DNA of 64,000 nt from Alphaproteobacteria bacterium MarineAlpha12_Bin1 (GCA_002937505.1 PTJY01000002.1:186001-250000); one strand, 5' to 3'. Positions 34,138-44,458 are shown, counted from the first letter of the stretch. Numbers and translations are program-made. The notes: generated by a model not told the origin, from the letters alone.

Positions 34138-36816
34138 CTAAGCAACCTCTTTAATCATGTTACGGAGCACATATTGGAGGATTCCTCCATGGAGATAATA
34201 GTCAACCTCATCTTGGGTGTCGATGCGGCATAACAAAGGAATTTCTCGAGTGGAATTGTCCAAATAGGTAATTTTACACATTAAGTCCATTCTCGGCAAA
34301 ATACCTTTTTCAAGCCCCGTTAGATCAATTATTTCTGTCCCATCTAAACCAAGATTTTCACGCCCAAGCCCATCTTTAAACTGTAAAGGTAAAACGCCCA
34401 TGCCCACAAGATTTGATCGGTGTATTCTTTCAAAGCTCTCTACTATTACTGCTTTGACGCCCAGTAATCGAGTACCTTTTGCCGCCCAATCTCTGCTGGA
34501 CCCAGTACCATACTCTTTTCCTCCTATAACAACGAGCGGTACCTGTTCTTTTTGATAACGTATAGCAGCATCATATACTGATAAAATATCTCCAGAGGGA
34601 TAGTGTTTTGTAATTCCACCTTCTGTACCTGATGCCATTTCATTACGAATCCGGATATTTGCAAAAGTACCCCGCATCATGACTTCGTGATTGCCTCTTC
34701 TAGAGCCAAAAGAATTAAAATCAATTGGCCTAACTTGATGCATTTTTAGATAATCTCCTGCAGGACCGTCTTCTTTTATAGAGCCTGCAGGAGAAATGTG
34801 ATCAGTAGTGACGCTATCTGAAAGAATCATAAGTGGTCTCGCGCCATAAATGTCAGATGCTTGATCAGGTTCGGAAGACATGTTTTCAAAAAAACTTGGA
34901 TGTCTTACATAAGTCGATCCGTCATTCCATTCATAGGTCAATCCACTAGCAACTTTAATACCCTTCCACATCTCATCACCTGAAAAAACATTTCCATATC
35001 TGTTACGAAACATCTCAGGACTTAGAACAGACTCTAAAACATTAGAAATCTCTTCATTCGTAGGCCAAATATCTTTCAGAAATACTGGCTCACCCGCCTC
35101 ATCTTTTCCTAAAGCGTCTGTAACCAAATCTATATTAAAAGAGCCTGCCAAAGCGTAAGCTACAACTAGTGGTGGCGAGGCAAGATAGTTTAACTTAGTA
35201 AGAGGGTGAACTCTCCCCTCAAAGTTCCTGTTTCCAGACAAAATGGCACCAACACCAATATCCCCCTTGATGACTGCATCATGTATCTCAGGAGCTAATG
35301 GCCCTGAATTACCAATACATGAAGTGCATCCATAACCAACTAAATTAAAACCTAACTCATCAAGAGGCTGTTGTAGATCCGCTGCCAAAAGGTAGTCTGT
35401 TACAACCTGGCTTCCAGGCGCTAAAGATGTTTTTACCCAGGGTTTAGTTTTAAGACCCTTTTCTCGTGCTTTCTTTGCCAAAAGACCTGCCGCAACCAGC
35501 ACAGATGGATTAGAAGTATTAGTACAACTCGTAATTGCAGCAATAACTATAGCTCCAGGCTCTATTGAAAAGTCTTTTTCTGATACTTTGATCCCAGTGC
35601 CAGCTCCCATTTCGTTAAGCGCTTTTTCTGCGCTATCAACCATTGCAGATAAGGAGACACGGTCTTGAGGACGCTTGGGCCCAGCTAATGATGGTTCAAC
35701 TCTAGAGATATCTAGCTCTAGGGTGTCAGAGTAAACAGGATCAAGGGTGCTTTCATCCCGCCACATACCTTGCACTTTTGAGTAAGCCTCAACTAAATCA
35801 ACTTGTTCATCTGACCTGCCAGTAAATCTGAGGTATCGCAGTGTTTCTGAATCAACAGGAAAAATTCCACATGTAGCACCATACTCAGGTGCCATATTGG
35901 AAACAGTAGCCCGATCTGCCAAAGATAAGTGGTTTAACCCTTCACCATAAAACTCAACAAATTTTCCTACCACTCCCTTTTTCCTCAGCATCTCCGTTAC
36001 TGTCAACACTAGATCTGTTGCAGTCATGCCCTCCTTTAAAGAGCCTGTTAGTTTAAATCCTACAACCTCTGGAATCAGCATTGATATTGGTTGTCCGAGC
36101 ATAGCTGCTTCCGCTTCTATACCTCCCACTCCCCAACCAAGTACTCCCATGCCATTAACCATGGTTGTATGGCTATCTGTACCAATCACGGTATCAGGAT
36201 AAACAAGGTTCATACCTTCATAATTCTCTAACCAAACTGTCTTTGCTAAGTATTCTAAGTTGACCTGATGACAAATACCGGTACCCGGAGGTACAACCCT
36301 AAAATTATCAAACGCAGCCTGACCCCATCTGAGAAACTCATATCTTTCTTTGTTTCTTTCGAATTCAATATCTACATTTTCTTTAAAGGAGTTATCTGTG
36401 CCAAAGCTATCTACCATTACGGAGTGATCTATTACCAAGTCTACTGGCGACAAAGGGTTAATTAATTGAGGATCTCCGTTAAGGTTTTGCACCGCTTCAC
36501 GCATTGCAGCCAAATCAACAACGGCAGGCACCCCTGTAAAGTCCTGTAATAGTACACGGGCTGGCCGATAAGAGATTTCTCGATCCGATTTACGAAACTG
36601 CTGCCATTTAACAACTGACTCTATATCCTCTACTGACACAGATTTTCCATCCTCAAAACGAAGAAGGTTCTCCATGAGAACCTTTAATGAGTAAGGAAGT
36701 TGAGATATGTCTCCATACCTAGTACTAACTGCATCTAAACTAAAATATTTATAATGCACTCCTTTCACCTCTAGGCTACGCAGCGCTTTTAAGGAGTCTT
36801 GACCCATTGAAGGCAT
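34138..36816 (-). CDS. acnA: Aconitate hydratase A
   Basis: This 892-residue enzyme is the AcnA/IRP-type aconitase of the TCA cycle, interconverting citrate and isocitrate. Cluster cysteines are visible in ITSCTNTSNPS near residue 430 and GCTSCIGNSGPL near 495; the [4Fe-4S] loop is intact. The swivel domain has YGTGSSRDWAAKG near residue 770 and ERIHRSNLVGMGVLPL. The first Met with a normal N-terminus (SLKALRSLEVKG) was used. A 263-base AT-rich gap separates it from the divergent ccmA. Confidence 0.96.
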   Translation of the reverse strand: MPSMGQDSLKALRSLEVKGVHYKYFSLDAVSTRYGDISQLPYSLKVLMENLLRFEDGKSVSVEDIESVVKWQQFRKSDREISYRPARVLLQDFTGVPAVVDLAAMREAVQNLNGDPQLINPLSPVDLVIDHSVMVDSFGTDNSFKENVDIEFERNKERYEFLRWGQAAFDNFRVVPPGTGICHQVNLEYLAKTVWLENYEGMNLVYPDTVIGTDSHTTMVNGMGVLGWGVGGIEAEAAMLGQPISMLIPEVVGFKLTGSLKEGMTATDLVLTVTEMLRKKGVVGKFVEFYGEGLNHLSLADRATVSNMAPEYGATCGIFPVDSETLRYLRFTGRSDEQVDLVEAYSKVQGMWRDESTLDPVYSDTLELDISRVEPSLAGPKRPQDRVSLSAMVDSAEKALNEMGAGTGIKVSEKDFSIEPGAIVIAAITSCTNTSNPSVLVAAGLLAKKAREKGLKTKPWVKTSLAPGSQVVTDYLLAADLQQPLDELGFNLVGYGCTSCIGNSGPLAPEIHDAVIKGDIGVGAILSGNRNFEGRVHPLTKLNYLASPPLVVAYALAGSFNIDLVTDALGKDEAGEPVFLKDIWPTNEEISNVLESVLSPEMFRNRYGNVFSGDEMWKGIKVASGLTYEWNDGSTYVRHPSFFENMSSEPDQASDIYGARPLMILSDSVTTDHISPAGSIKEDGPAGDYLKMHQVRPIDFNSFGSRRGNHEVMMRGTFANIRIRNEMASGTEGGITKHYPSGDILSVYDAAIRYQKEQVPLVVIGGKEYGTGSSRDWAAKGTRLLGVKAVIVESFERIHRSNLVGMGVLPLQFKDGLGRENLGLDGTEIIDLTGLEKGILPRMDLMCKITYLDNSTREIPLLCRIDTQDEVDYYLHGGILQYVLRNMIKEVA

Positions 36817-37079
36817 AAACGGTTTCCCTCTACTGTGCCTAATTAAAGGCGTTTAGATAAATTAACCAACTAGAATATTAATGACGTTATATGGCAAAGA
36901 GAGGCAATCGCCAAGCGCGGCAAAGCATCACTATTAATAAATTATTCGATAGAATATTTTTTTAAAAAAAGTTTTTCAATTACTGTTTTATCTAATATCA
37001 ATAACATTAAACAATTAAGCTTAAACAAATGCTACAATTAGTGTATTGCAAGAAATCTAAGAACAATTGGTAGGCGGCA

Positions 37080-37724
37080 ATGCAGTCCCTTAAAATAAAA
37101 AACCTAGAATGTAATAGGAACGGTCGCACCATATTCACTGGAGTATCCTTTGATGTTACTCCAGGCCGTATACTGCTATTATCTGGTAAAAACGGTAGCG
37201 GCAAAACTAGTCTTTTAAGAATATTAGCAGGTTTTATGCCCCCTACAACAGGCAGCGTAGTCTGGGAAGATAAAAAATTCACTGATAAAAGGCAAAGAGA
37301 GCTCCCCTCTGTTCTATATATTGGTCATTCAAACCCGGTTAAGCTTGGATTAACTGTAAAAGAAAATCTAATCTTCTGGGCTAAAATTTTTGGGCATGGA
37401 ACAGGCGTTGATGCGGCACTTGATCAATTCGGCATAAGTAATCATTCTGAAGTACCAGCTAGTTATCTATCGGAAGGACAAAGACGCCGACTTACCCTAG
37501 CCCGGCTTGCATTGGATCAGCCTATCTCGGCCCTTCCAAGCCTATGGTTATTGGATGAACCTACATGGGGGCTTGATCCAGAAGCAGTAAAAACTCTTTC
37601 TAACCTTACCATTGATCATGTTAAAAATCAGGGAATGGCAATCATTTCAACACACGGAAGTATTCTTGATAAATATTTAGCCTCAAGTTCTGATCGTTAC
37701 AGTCTCACGGAGAACATTTTTTGA
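37080..37724 (+). CDS. ccmA: Heme exporter ATP-binding protein CcmA
   Basis: This 214-residue ABC ATPase has Walker A SGKNGSGKTSLLR near residue 36, the CcmA-type signature SEGQRRRLTLARL and Walker B LWLLDEPTWGLD. With CcmB and CcmC it releases haem-loaded CcmE in System I cytochrome c maturation. It starts the ccm operon; the stop overlaps the TTG start of ccmB. Confidence 0.93.
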   Translation: MQSLKIKNLECNRNGRTIFTGVSFDVTPGRILLLSGKNGSGKTSLLRILAGFMPPTTGSVVWEDKKFTDKRQRELPSVLYIGHSNPVKLGLTVKENLIFWAKIFGHGTGVDAALDQFGISNHSEVPASYLSEGQRRRLTLARLALDQPISALPSLWLLDEPTWGLDPEAVKTLSNLTIDHVKNQGMAIISTHGSILDKYLASSSDRYSLTENIF

Positions 37725-38386
37725 ACTATCTGGGTCTGGTCATAATTAAGGATGTAAAACTTGCTCTGCAAGGAGTAAGTGATACAGGAATGACTTTCGT
37801 GTTTTTATTGCTTGCCTGTACTTTGTTTCAATTCAGTATAGGACCAGACCAAGCTTTACTAATGAAAGTAGGAGGTGGTGTGATATGGGTTGTCGCATTG
37901 TTAGCTACAATACTTAGTCTTGAAAGGTTATTTATCACTGACTTTGAAGATGGCACTCTAGAACAATATTTTTTATCCCCCGTATCACTAGTTTTTTTTG
38001 CTATAGCTAAAGCTATTAGTCACTGGCTAACAACTGGATTACTTGTGATAATCTCTGCACCATTAATTGCTGTACTTTACAACCTACCAAGTGAAATTTT
38101 TCTTCCGTTAGTCCTTTCTATGTTCATTGGAACACCTATTCTTAGCCTTATAGGGACTTTGGGAGCAGCATTAACTTTAGGAGCCAGCCGCAGCGGGGTC
38201 TTGATGCCACTAATAATATTGCCCCTTTATGTTCCAGTTTTAATTTTTGGATCATTAGTTATTTACAACGCCATGTATGGACATAGCTATAACAGTCTTT
38301 TGATGGTCCTTATCGGCCTACTTTTGATTACTTCAGCGCTTGCTCCATGGGCTACTGCTTATGCACTTAGACAGGCTATTGAATAA
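37721..38386 (+). CDS. ccmB: Heme exporter membrane protein CcmB
   Basis: This 221-residue protein with six predicted membrane helices has the CcmB pattern FEDGTLEQYFLSP near residue 75 and LTLGASRSGVLMPLIILPLYVPV beginning near 148. It is the permease partner of CcmA. The start is a TTG overlapping the ccmA stop (TTGA), so coupled translation is expected. Confidence 0.93.
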   Translation: MNYLGLVIIKDVKLALQGVSDTGMTFVFLLLACTLFQFSIGPDQALLMKVGGGVIWVVALLATILSLERLFITDFEDGTLEQYFLSPVSLVFFAIAKAISHWLTTGLLVIISAPLIAVLYNLPSEIFLPLVLSMFIGTPILSLIGTLGAALTLGASRSGVLMPLIILPLYVPVLIFGSLVIYNAMYGHSYNSLLMVLIGLLLITSALAPWATAYALRQAIE

Positions 38387-38416
38387 TATTCAATCAAGAC
38401 AAAAAAGAGACAACTT

Positions 38417-39136
38417 GTGATCAATTACTTTGCAAACCCCAGTCGATTTTTAAAAATGACAGAGAAACTGCTACCATGGCTAGTTCGATTGACCATATTA
38501 TTTTTTATTGTCGGAATTTATTTTGGCCTTTTCTATTCTCCTGCTGATTATCAACAGGGAGATACGGTTAGGATTATGTATGTCCATGTGCCAGCGGCTT
38601 GGATGGCCCTTGCATGCTACGTCTTTATTGCAACTATGGGTGCCTTATCACTGGTATACAAGCATCCATTAGCAGGGTTAGCAGCCAAATCGGCAGCTCC
38701 AATTGGAGCAAGCTTTACTATTATAGTTATTATCACCGGTAGTTTGTGGGGTAAACCAATATGGGGAGCTTGGTGGGTATGGGATGCTCGTCTCTCATCG
38801 GTTCTGGTTTTGTTTTTTTTGTATTTAGGCCATATCGCCCTAAGCTATTCATTTGAAAACCCTTCACGGGGAAATAAAGCTTCTGCAATTTTAGCTTTGG
38901 TAGGCTTGGTCAATATCCCAATAATAAAATTCTCAGTAGATTGGTGGAATACGCTTCACCAACCAGCAAGCATAACCCGCTTTGACGCTCCAGCGATTGA
39001 TCCCTCTATGCTCATTCCTTTAATTATTATGGCATTAGCTTTTTTTCTGTATTTTATTACAGTTTTGCTGGTTAGAATAAAATCAGAACTAACCTCCCAG
39101 AAAATAAAATCTCTAAATATTAAAATGATAAAATGA
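38417..39136 (+). CDS. ccmC: Heme exporter/handling protein CcmC
   Basis: This 239-residue protein has six helices and carries the haem-handling WWD domain (WGAWWVWDARLSS near residue 116). Flanking conserved His are in MYVHVPAAWMA and NTLHQPASI. CcmC attaches haem to CcmE at the periplasmic face. The start is GTG. The 3' end overlaps the start of a cytochrome c gene (ATGA), an arrangement that is not part of the standard operon. Confidence 0.94.
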   Translation: MINYFANPSRFLKMTEKLLPWLVRLTILFFIVGIYFGLFYSPADYQQGDTVRIMYVHVPAAWMALACYVFIATMGALSLVYKHPLAGLAAKSAAPIGASFTIIVIITGSLWGKPIWGAWWVWDARLSSVLVLFFLYLGHIALSYSFENPSRGNKASAILALVGLVNIPIIKFSVDWWNTLHQPASITRFDAPAIDPSMLIPLIIMALAFFLYFITVLLVRIKSELTSQKIKSLNIKMIK

Positions 39137-39561
39137 CTTTTTTTTCGATCAAAAAAAACAAATTATTTTATAAAATATTACGTTTAAAAATAGTAATTAT
39201 ACTGTCTCTAATTGTCACTTTAAATCAAAGCGACTCAGAAGGGTTCAAAAAAGACGGAGAAAAGCTTTTTAAATTACATTGCTCTGCCTGTCATTCTGTT
39301 AAAAGGGGAGATAAAGATAAGGTTGGCCCGAATCTCTATGGAATATATGGTTCCACGGCTGGTACACAGTCATACAGTTTTCAAGACCGATACTCATCTT
39401 CCATTAAACAGTCAAAGGTTGTTTGGGATAGCAAGTCTCTTGATTTATTCTTGAAGAACCCTAGAGACTTTATACCGAAAACAAAAATGACATTTGTTGG
39501 TCTTAGAAAAACATCAGATCGAAACAGTTTGATTGAATATTTAAGGAGTCTGGATCAATAA
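39133..39561 (+). CDS. Class I c-type cytochrome inserted in the ccm operon
   Basis: This 142-residue protein has one N-terminal hydrophobic segment (LRLKIVIILSLIVTL), which is either a signal or an anchor, then a cytochrome c domain with haem site CSACH near residue 53, the loop GPNLYGIYG and an axial Met in TKMTFVG near residue 118. It resembles cytochrome c2/c552-type electron carriers. The ATG overlaps the ccmC stop, so it is translated with the maturation genes; ccmD follows after 173 bases. Confidence 0.88.
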   Translation: MTFFSIKKNKLFYKILRLKIVIILSLIVTLNQSDSEGFKKDGEKLFKLHCSACHSVKRGDKDKVGPNLYGIYGSTAGTQSYSFQDRYSSSIKQSKVVWDSKSLDLFLKNPRDFIPKTKMTFVGLRKTSDRNSLIEYLRSLDQ

Positions 39562-39734
39562 GTTCGCCCTATTATTTCGTTATAATTATCAACAAAATTT
39601 AAAATTGGTGCGACAAAATCTCTATTTGAAAATTTTGTCTTTTCCCAAAAAAATTATAAAAATTAGTGTATATATCTTTTGTAAACATTATAGATGCGTT
39701 TTAATACTCAACTTACCCCAAAAGAGCCAAGACA

Positions 39735-39923
39735 ATGGATGAATTTAATAGCTTTCTAAACATGGGTGGCTACGCAAGCTTTGTCTGGTCATCAATCGGA
39801 TTTACAGCATTTGTATTAATTTTATTCGCAATTATAAGCACTCGCCAGCTAAGAAAGAGAGAAGAAAAACTACAAACTCTTATTAATAAAATAAAAGATT
39901 CAAATAAGGGCTCAAAAAATTGA
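39735..39923 (+). CDS. ccmD: CcmD-like small membrane protein
   Basis: This 62-residue protein has a single membrane helix (SSIGFTAFVLILFAIIS) followed by a charged tail (RQLRKREEKLQ). The N-terminal FLNMGGYASFVWSS is the usual CcmD signature. CcmD stabilises the CcmABC-CcmE complex. The stop overlaps the TTG start of ccmE. Confidence 0.88.
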   Translation: MDEFNSFLNMGGYASFVWSSIGFTAFVLILFAIISTRQLRKREEKLQTLINKIKDSNKGSKN

Positions 39924-40363
39924 AACGCAAGAATCAGCGTTTGATTTTATTATTTTTAGCGCTAGTTCTTACATCATCCGGCGCAACGCTTATATTAATA
40001 GCATTAGAAGATAATCTAGTTTATTTCTATACACCAACTGATGTTAAAACTAAAAATTCTGCCATCAGCGGTAATTTCAGGCTAGGAGGAATAGTTTTAA
40101 AAGGAAGCATACGCGAATTTGGTACTGTAACCAAATTTGGCGTAACGGACTTAAAAAGCACATTGTTTGTAAGATATGAAGGGGTTTTACCCGATCTTTT
40201 TAGAGAAGAACAGGGCATAGTTGCTGAGGGTTCTTTGAGTCCGAATGGTGTTTTTATAGCAACAAATATTCTCGCCAAACATGACGAGAATTACATGCCA
40301 AAAGAGGTGTCAGAAGCTCTAAAAAAATCTGGCCGTTGGAAAGATACAAAACCAAAAAAGTAA
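39920..40363 (+). CDS. ccmE: Cytochrome c maturation haem chaperone CcmE
   Basis: This 147-residue protein has an N-terminal membrane anchor and an OB-fold periplasmic domain. The covalent-haem His lies in LAKHDENYMP (near residue 117), the canonical HxxxY motif. FRLGGIV near residue 52 and RYEGVLPDLFREEQG are further family blocks. The TTG start overlaps the ccmD stop. Confidence 0.93.
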   Translation: MKRKNQRLILLFLALVLTSSGATLILIALEDNLVYFYTPTDVKTKNSAISGNFRLGGIVLKGSIREFGTVTKFGVTDLKSTLFVRYEGVLPDLFREEQGIVAEGSLSPNGVFIATNILAKHDENYMPKEVSEALKKSGRWKDTKPKK

Positions 40364-40384
40364 CAGAAGGATGAAAATTAGCCA

Positions 40385-42358
40385 GTGATACCCGAAATAG
40401 GCCAATTCGTTCTTCTTTTAGCTTTATTGGTTGCAGGAGTGCAGTCATTTATACCATTAATCGGCGCCTCGAAAAAGAACACTGCTTTAATGAAGACAGG
40501 GTCTAGTATGGCGCTCACGCAATTTTTTTTGATATTAATTGCGTTTTTTACACTTACTTACGCCTTCGTAGCATCCGATTTCTCAGTCTACTTGGTATTT
40601 AAAAATAGTCATTCATTAAAACCAATGATCTACAAAATCAGTGGAGTGTGGGGCAATCACGAAGGATCAATGCTTTTGTGGGTACTGATTCTTGCTCTTT
40701 TCGGAGCTGCGGTAGCAGTTTTTGCAAATAATTTGCCGTCGACCTTAAAGGCGAGAGTACTAAGTATTCAGGCAATGATAGGCTGTTGTTTCATGTCCTT
40801 TATTGTCTTTACCTCAAATCCCTTTGACCGTCTCGACCCTCCCCCCTTAAATGGGTTGGGTTTAAACCCAATCCTCCAGGACCCTGGTTTAGCCTTTCAT
40901 CCCCCATTACTTTATCTGGGCTATGTCGGTTTTTCAGTTACATTTTCTTTTGCCATCGCAGGTCTTTTGGAAGAGGAAGTCGACGGATCATGGGGAAAAT
41001 GGGTCAGACCCTGGGTAATAGCCGCTTGGACATCTCTCACTGCTGGGATAATTTTGGGAAGTTGGTGGGCTTACTACGAGTTAGGTTGGGGCGGTTGGTG
41101 GTTTTGGGATCCAGTCGAAAACGCTAGTTTTATGCCCTGGCTGTTCGGAACTGCTTTATTGCATTCAGTTATAGTGATAGAAAAACGCAATACACTCAAA
41201 ATTTGGGCGTTATTATTAGCTATTTTAACATTCTTTTTATGCCTACTCGGCACTTTTCTTGTTCGATCAGGAGTTTTAACTTCAGTACACGCTTTCGCTT
41301 CAGATCCAGAGCGAGGCATTTTTATACTTACGATACTCTTATTCGCCGTGGGAGGGGCTCTCTTATTGTTTGCCCTAAAGGCCCCGAGAATAACTAGCCA
41401 TGTTTCATTCTCATTTTTCAGCCGCGAGAGTGCAATTATACTTAATAACTTAATCCTAACTTTCGCAAGCGTCACAATTCTTTTGGGCACCCTTTACCCC
41501 CTTATTTTGGAAGCTATTACAGGTGGCACCAACCGTGTATCAGTTGGACCCCCATATTTTAACCTAACTTTCGTTCCAATAATGATACCTTTATTAATTG
41601 CAATTTCGTTTGGACCCCTACTAGCATGGAAGAATGATCGTTTGGCTGTTATAGCTAATAAGCTTAAGTTTGCCTTCATTAGCGCATTAGTAGCAGCAAT
41701 TATTACTTATATAAAAGTTCCTGATGGTCCAATCCTAGCCCCTATTGCCATAGGTCTGGCCATCTGGGTTGCTGCAGGTTCTCTAACTGAATGGGCAATG
41801 AGAGCTAAATTATTTGATAAACCGTTTGATATCACTAATCTAAAGTTTAGTTATTTTGTAAGAGCCTTAAGTGGCATGACCTTGGCACATCTGGGTCTTT
41901 CAGTACTTATTATCGGCATCACAGGATCTTCTGCATGGCAAAACGAGCTTATAACGTCCCTTTCTGTAGGTGAATCAAAACAGTTCAAAGAGTACACAAT
42001 AACTTTAGAGAAAATAGAATATCTTAGCGGCCCTAACTATAAAGTTGAAAGAGGTCACTTATTAATAACAAAGCCAAATGGAGGGACATTAAACTTTAAA
42101 CCTGAAAAAAGGTTTTTTCCTCTTTCGGGACAAACTACCACCGAGGCATCTATAAAAACTACTCTATTAACCGACTTATATGCTGTTCTGGGAGAATCAA
42201 AAAATCATCGAAAGTCAGGAAAGAAATGGACATTACGGTTTTTTATTAACCCTCTAGTTCCATGGATTTGGATTGGTGCAGTTTTGATGGTTTTTGGCGG
42301 ACTTGTTTCTCTAATGAACCCAAGACATTGGATAGCTGGTAACAATTCAAGCAAATAG
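40385..42358 (+). CDS. ccmF: Haem lyase subunit CcmF
   Basis: This 657-residue membrane protein has many helices. It has the WGNHEGSMLLWV segment near residue 94 and the periplasmic WWD domain GWGGWWFWDPVENASFMPWL near 236-255. CcmF and CcmH ligate haem to apocytochrome c. A GTG codon is the likely start. Length is normal for alphaproteobacteria. Confidence 0.95.
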   Translation: MIPEIGQFVLLLALLVAGVQSFIPLIGASKKNTALMKTGSSMALTQFFLILIAFFTLTYAFVASDFSVYLVFKNSHSLKPMIYKISGVWGNHEGSMLLWVLILALFGAAVAVFANNLPSTLKARVLSIQAMIGCCFMSFIVFTSNPFDRLDPPPLNGLGLNPILQDPGLAFHPPLLYLGYVGFSVTFSFAIAGLLEEEVDGSWGKWVRPWVIAAWTSLTAGIILGSWWAYYELGWGGWWFWDPVENASFMPWLFGTALLHSVIVIEKRNTLKIWALLLAILTFFLCLLGTFLVRSGVLTSVHAFASDPERGIFILTILLFAVGGALLLFALKAPRITSHVSFSFFSRESAIILNNLILTFASVTILLGTLYPLILEAITGGTNRVSVGPPYFNLTFVPIMIPLLIAISFGPLLAWKNDRLAVIANKLKFAFISALVAAIITYIKVPDGPILAPIAIGLAIWVAAGSLTEWAMRAKLFDKPFDITNLKFSYFVRALSGMTLAHLGLSVLIIGITGSSAWQNELITSLSVGESKQFKEYTITLEKIEYLSGPNYKVERGHLLITKPNGGTLNFKPEKRFFPLSGQTTTEASIKTTLLTDLYAVLGESKNHRKSGKKWTLRFFINPLVPWIWIGAVLMVFGGLVSLMNPRHWIAGNNSSK

Positions 42359-42392
42359 CACATCATCGATTATAATATCTGAGCCTACTAAA

Positions 42393-42959
42393 ATGGACAT
42401 ACACAATCAGAAAATAAAACGCATTTTATTAACGCTTCCCATTCTCTTTTTTGTCGTATTAATAGGTATTCTAGCGCTTTTAACTTTAGAAACCAGAGAA
42501 GGGCGTGATCCTTCTATAGTGCCTTCAGCACTTATCGGGAAGAAAGCGCCAACAATTAATTTACCGGCCATATCTGATGATATTCCAGGTGGCTTTACCA
42601 GGGATGATCTCCTTGGACGAGTTACTATATTAAATGTCTTTGCATCTTGGTGCGCCCCCTGCCTTATTGAGCATAAACAAATAGAAAAACTCTCAGAAAT
42701 TGGCATACCTGTCTTCGCAATCAACCACCATGACAAAGTGACTGATGTAACTTTATGGCTTAAAAAACACGGAAATCCATACGAAGCAATTGGTTTTGAC
42801 CCAGATGGTAGAGCAAGTATTGAATGGGGTGTTTCAGGAGTTCCTGAGACATATATAATCAACGCGAATGGATTCATTACCTATAAACACAGTGGCCCGA
42901 TAACAAAAAGCGTTCTAAAGAAAAAAATTCTTCCAGAACTGGAAAAGGCGAAGAAGTAA
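42393..42959 (+). CDS. ccmG: Thiol:disulfide oxidoreductase CcmG/DsbE
   Basis: This 188-residue membrane-anchored thioredoxin has its active site in NVFASWCAPCLIEH (near residues 81-90, CAPC) and the GVSGVPETYIINANG cis-Pro loop. It keeps apocytochrome CXXCH thiols reduced in the periplasm. The stop overlaps the ccmH start (TAATG). Confidence 0.94.
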   Translation: MDIHNQKIKRILLTLPILFFVVLIGILALLTLETREGRDPSIVPSALIGKKAPTINLPAISDDIPGGFTRDDLLGRVTILNVFASWCAPCLIEHKQIEKLSEIGIPVFAINHHDKVTDVTLWLKKHGNPYEAIGFDPDGRASIEWGVSGVPETYIINANGFITYKHSGPITKSVLKKKILPELEKAKK

Positions 42960-43414
42960 TGAATGCATTAACTATGATAAAAATCATAACTTTGTTTATT
43001 TTATTGTCATCCGGAACAAACTTAAAGGCATTCGCTGTTGAGCCAGGAGAGATATTAAGCAATCCAAAGCTAGAAGCAAGGGCAAGATCAATAACAAAAG
43101 GCCTCCGCTGCATCGTATGCCAGAACCAGTCAATAGACGACTCAAATGCTAGTGTTGCTCGAGATATGAGACTCCTAGTAAGAGAGAGGTTGATTGCCGG
43201 AGATAACAATAAACAAGTAGTTGACTACATCGTTGAACGTTACGGAGACTATGTTTTGCTTCGTCCTCCATTTCAAACAAATACTCTAGCGCTATGGATC
43301 GGCCCACCATTCTTAGCTTTGATAATACTCTTTATCATAATTAGGTTTCTAATAACCCAACGCAATCAATCGAAATCAAGCTCTGATCATTTAACCTTTT
43401 CTGATAGCGAGTGA
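42959..43414 (+). CDS. ccmH: Cytochrome c maturation protein CcmH (CcmL)
   Basis: This 151-residue protein has a signal or anchor at the N-terminus, the redox motif LRCIVCQNQSIDDSNA (RCxxC near residue 50), YGDYVLLRPPF and a C-terminal membrane helix. This is the short CcmH type; the TPR part is encoded separately by ccmI downstream. It takes part in apocytochrome thiol handling and haem ligation with CcmF. Confidence 0.93.
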   Translation: MNALTMIKIITLFILLSSGTNLKAFAVEPGEILSNPKLEARARSITKGLRCIVCQNQSIDDSNASVARDMRLLVRERLIAGDNNKQVVDYIVERYGDYVLLRPPFQTNTLALWIGPPFLALIILFIIIRFLITQRNQSKSSSDHLTFSDSE

Positions 43415-43524
43415 GAAAAAATGAAGCATTTGAAAGCAAGCATGACGCTGAGAGTAGAAATTATATTAGTGTTAAAATAGATTTTTAATTTGTACCTTAA
43501 TACTTTTACGAATGAAATAAACAG

Positions 43525-44082
43525 ATGATTTTTTGGTTTATAATAACAAGTGTTACACTAATTACACTCATAGTTTCCTTGTGGCCAATTTGGGCAAAAG
43601 GTCTTGATTTCACAAATAAAAGAAATGACAAAACCAAATTATATATTAATCGACTTAATGAATTAGAAAATGAGTTAGAGGATGGATTAATTGTAGAGGG
43701 GAAAAACGAATTTACTAGTGCAGAAATAATGATGAGTTTGTCTGATAACTTATTGGTTAATAATCAGGGGAAACAAAAAACCTCTAATATTAGGTATATC
43801 GCATTAGCGTTAATTATTGTTTTTGTTATTGCCTGCACGACTTGGTCACTCTATTTCAATTACGGGTCTCCAGAACTTTCCAGAAAATCCAGGACTCACC
43901 ATACTAATGAGATAATTCACCCACAAAAAATTTTAATGGCTGCTTTAAGGGCACAAAAGAAAGGGGATCTGGAACTAGCACTGGTTTATTTTCAACAATT
44001 AAAAAACGTATCCCCAAAAAACAGCAAGGCTTACGAACTTATAAATAAAGCAATAGATAAAACTTTGCTGAAAAATGATTGA
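43525..44082 (+). CDS. ccmI: CcmI-like cytochrome c biogenesis protein, short form
   Basis: This 185-residue protein has two membrane helices flanking a cytoplasmic acidic loop ([14 protein letters not shown]), the CcmI N-terminal pattern. A short helical periplasmic tail with one TPR-like unit ([18 protein letters not shown]) follows, against the several repeats found in CcmI proteins of about 400 residues. CcmI captures apocytochrome for the ligase. The 3' end overlaps the following frame. Confidence 0.8.
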   Translation: MIFWFIITSVTLITLIVSLWPIWAKGLDFTNKRNDKTKLYINRLNELENELEDGLIVEGKNEFTSAEIMMSLSDNLLVNNQGKQKTSNIRYIALALIIVFVIACTTWSLYFNYGSPELSRKSRTHHTNEIIHPQKILMAALRAQKKGDLELALVYFQQLKNVSPKNSKAYELINKAIDKTLLKND

Positions 44083-44140
44083 AAATACAGCCTACCCTAA
44101 TCCAATTAGGATAGGACTAATAAATATAATGCGGGGAAAA

Positions 44141-44428
44141 ATGATAAAAAAGTTAAGTAATACGGAGCAATCTAAAGCTCTGAAGAAATTAAATGGTTGG
44201 AGCAAGACCGAAGATAGAGAAGCTATTTTTAAAACTTTTTCTTTTAAAGACTTCAATGAGGCTTTTGGTTTTATGAGTCGAGCGGCACTGAAAGCAGAAC
44301 AAATCAATCATCATCCAGAATGGTTCAACGTATGGAACAGAGTCGAAGTAACACTCTCTACTCATGACGCAAATGGTTTAACAGTTCTAGATATAGAACT
44401 TGCAGAGTTTATGGATGATTTAGTCTAA
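44141..44428 (+). CDS. phhB: Pterin-4a-carbinolamine dehydratase
   Basis: This protein of about 95 residues has the PCD/DCoH pattern: an initial [19 protein letters not shown], then [20 protein letters not shown] with the catalytic His pair, and a final [15 protein letters not shown]. It dehydrates 4a-hydroxytetrahydrobiopterin. The ATG at 44141 is chosen because GGGGAAAA precedes it and the family N-terminus starts here; an ATG at 44075 would add 22 atypical residues. No phenylalanine hydroxylase gene is in the window. Confidence 0.9.
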   Translation: MIKKLSNTEQSKALKKLNGWSKTEDREAIFKTFSFKDFNEAFGFMSRAALKAEQINHHPEWFNVWNRVEVTLSTHDANGLTVLDIELAEFMDDLV

Positions 44429-44458
44429 CCAGTTTCTAAGTCCATCCAAGAAGGTATC

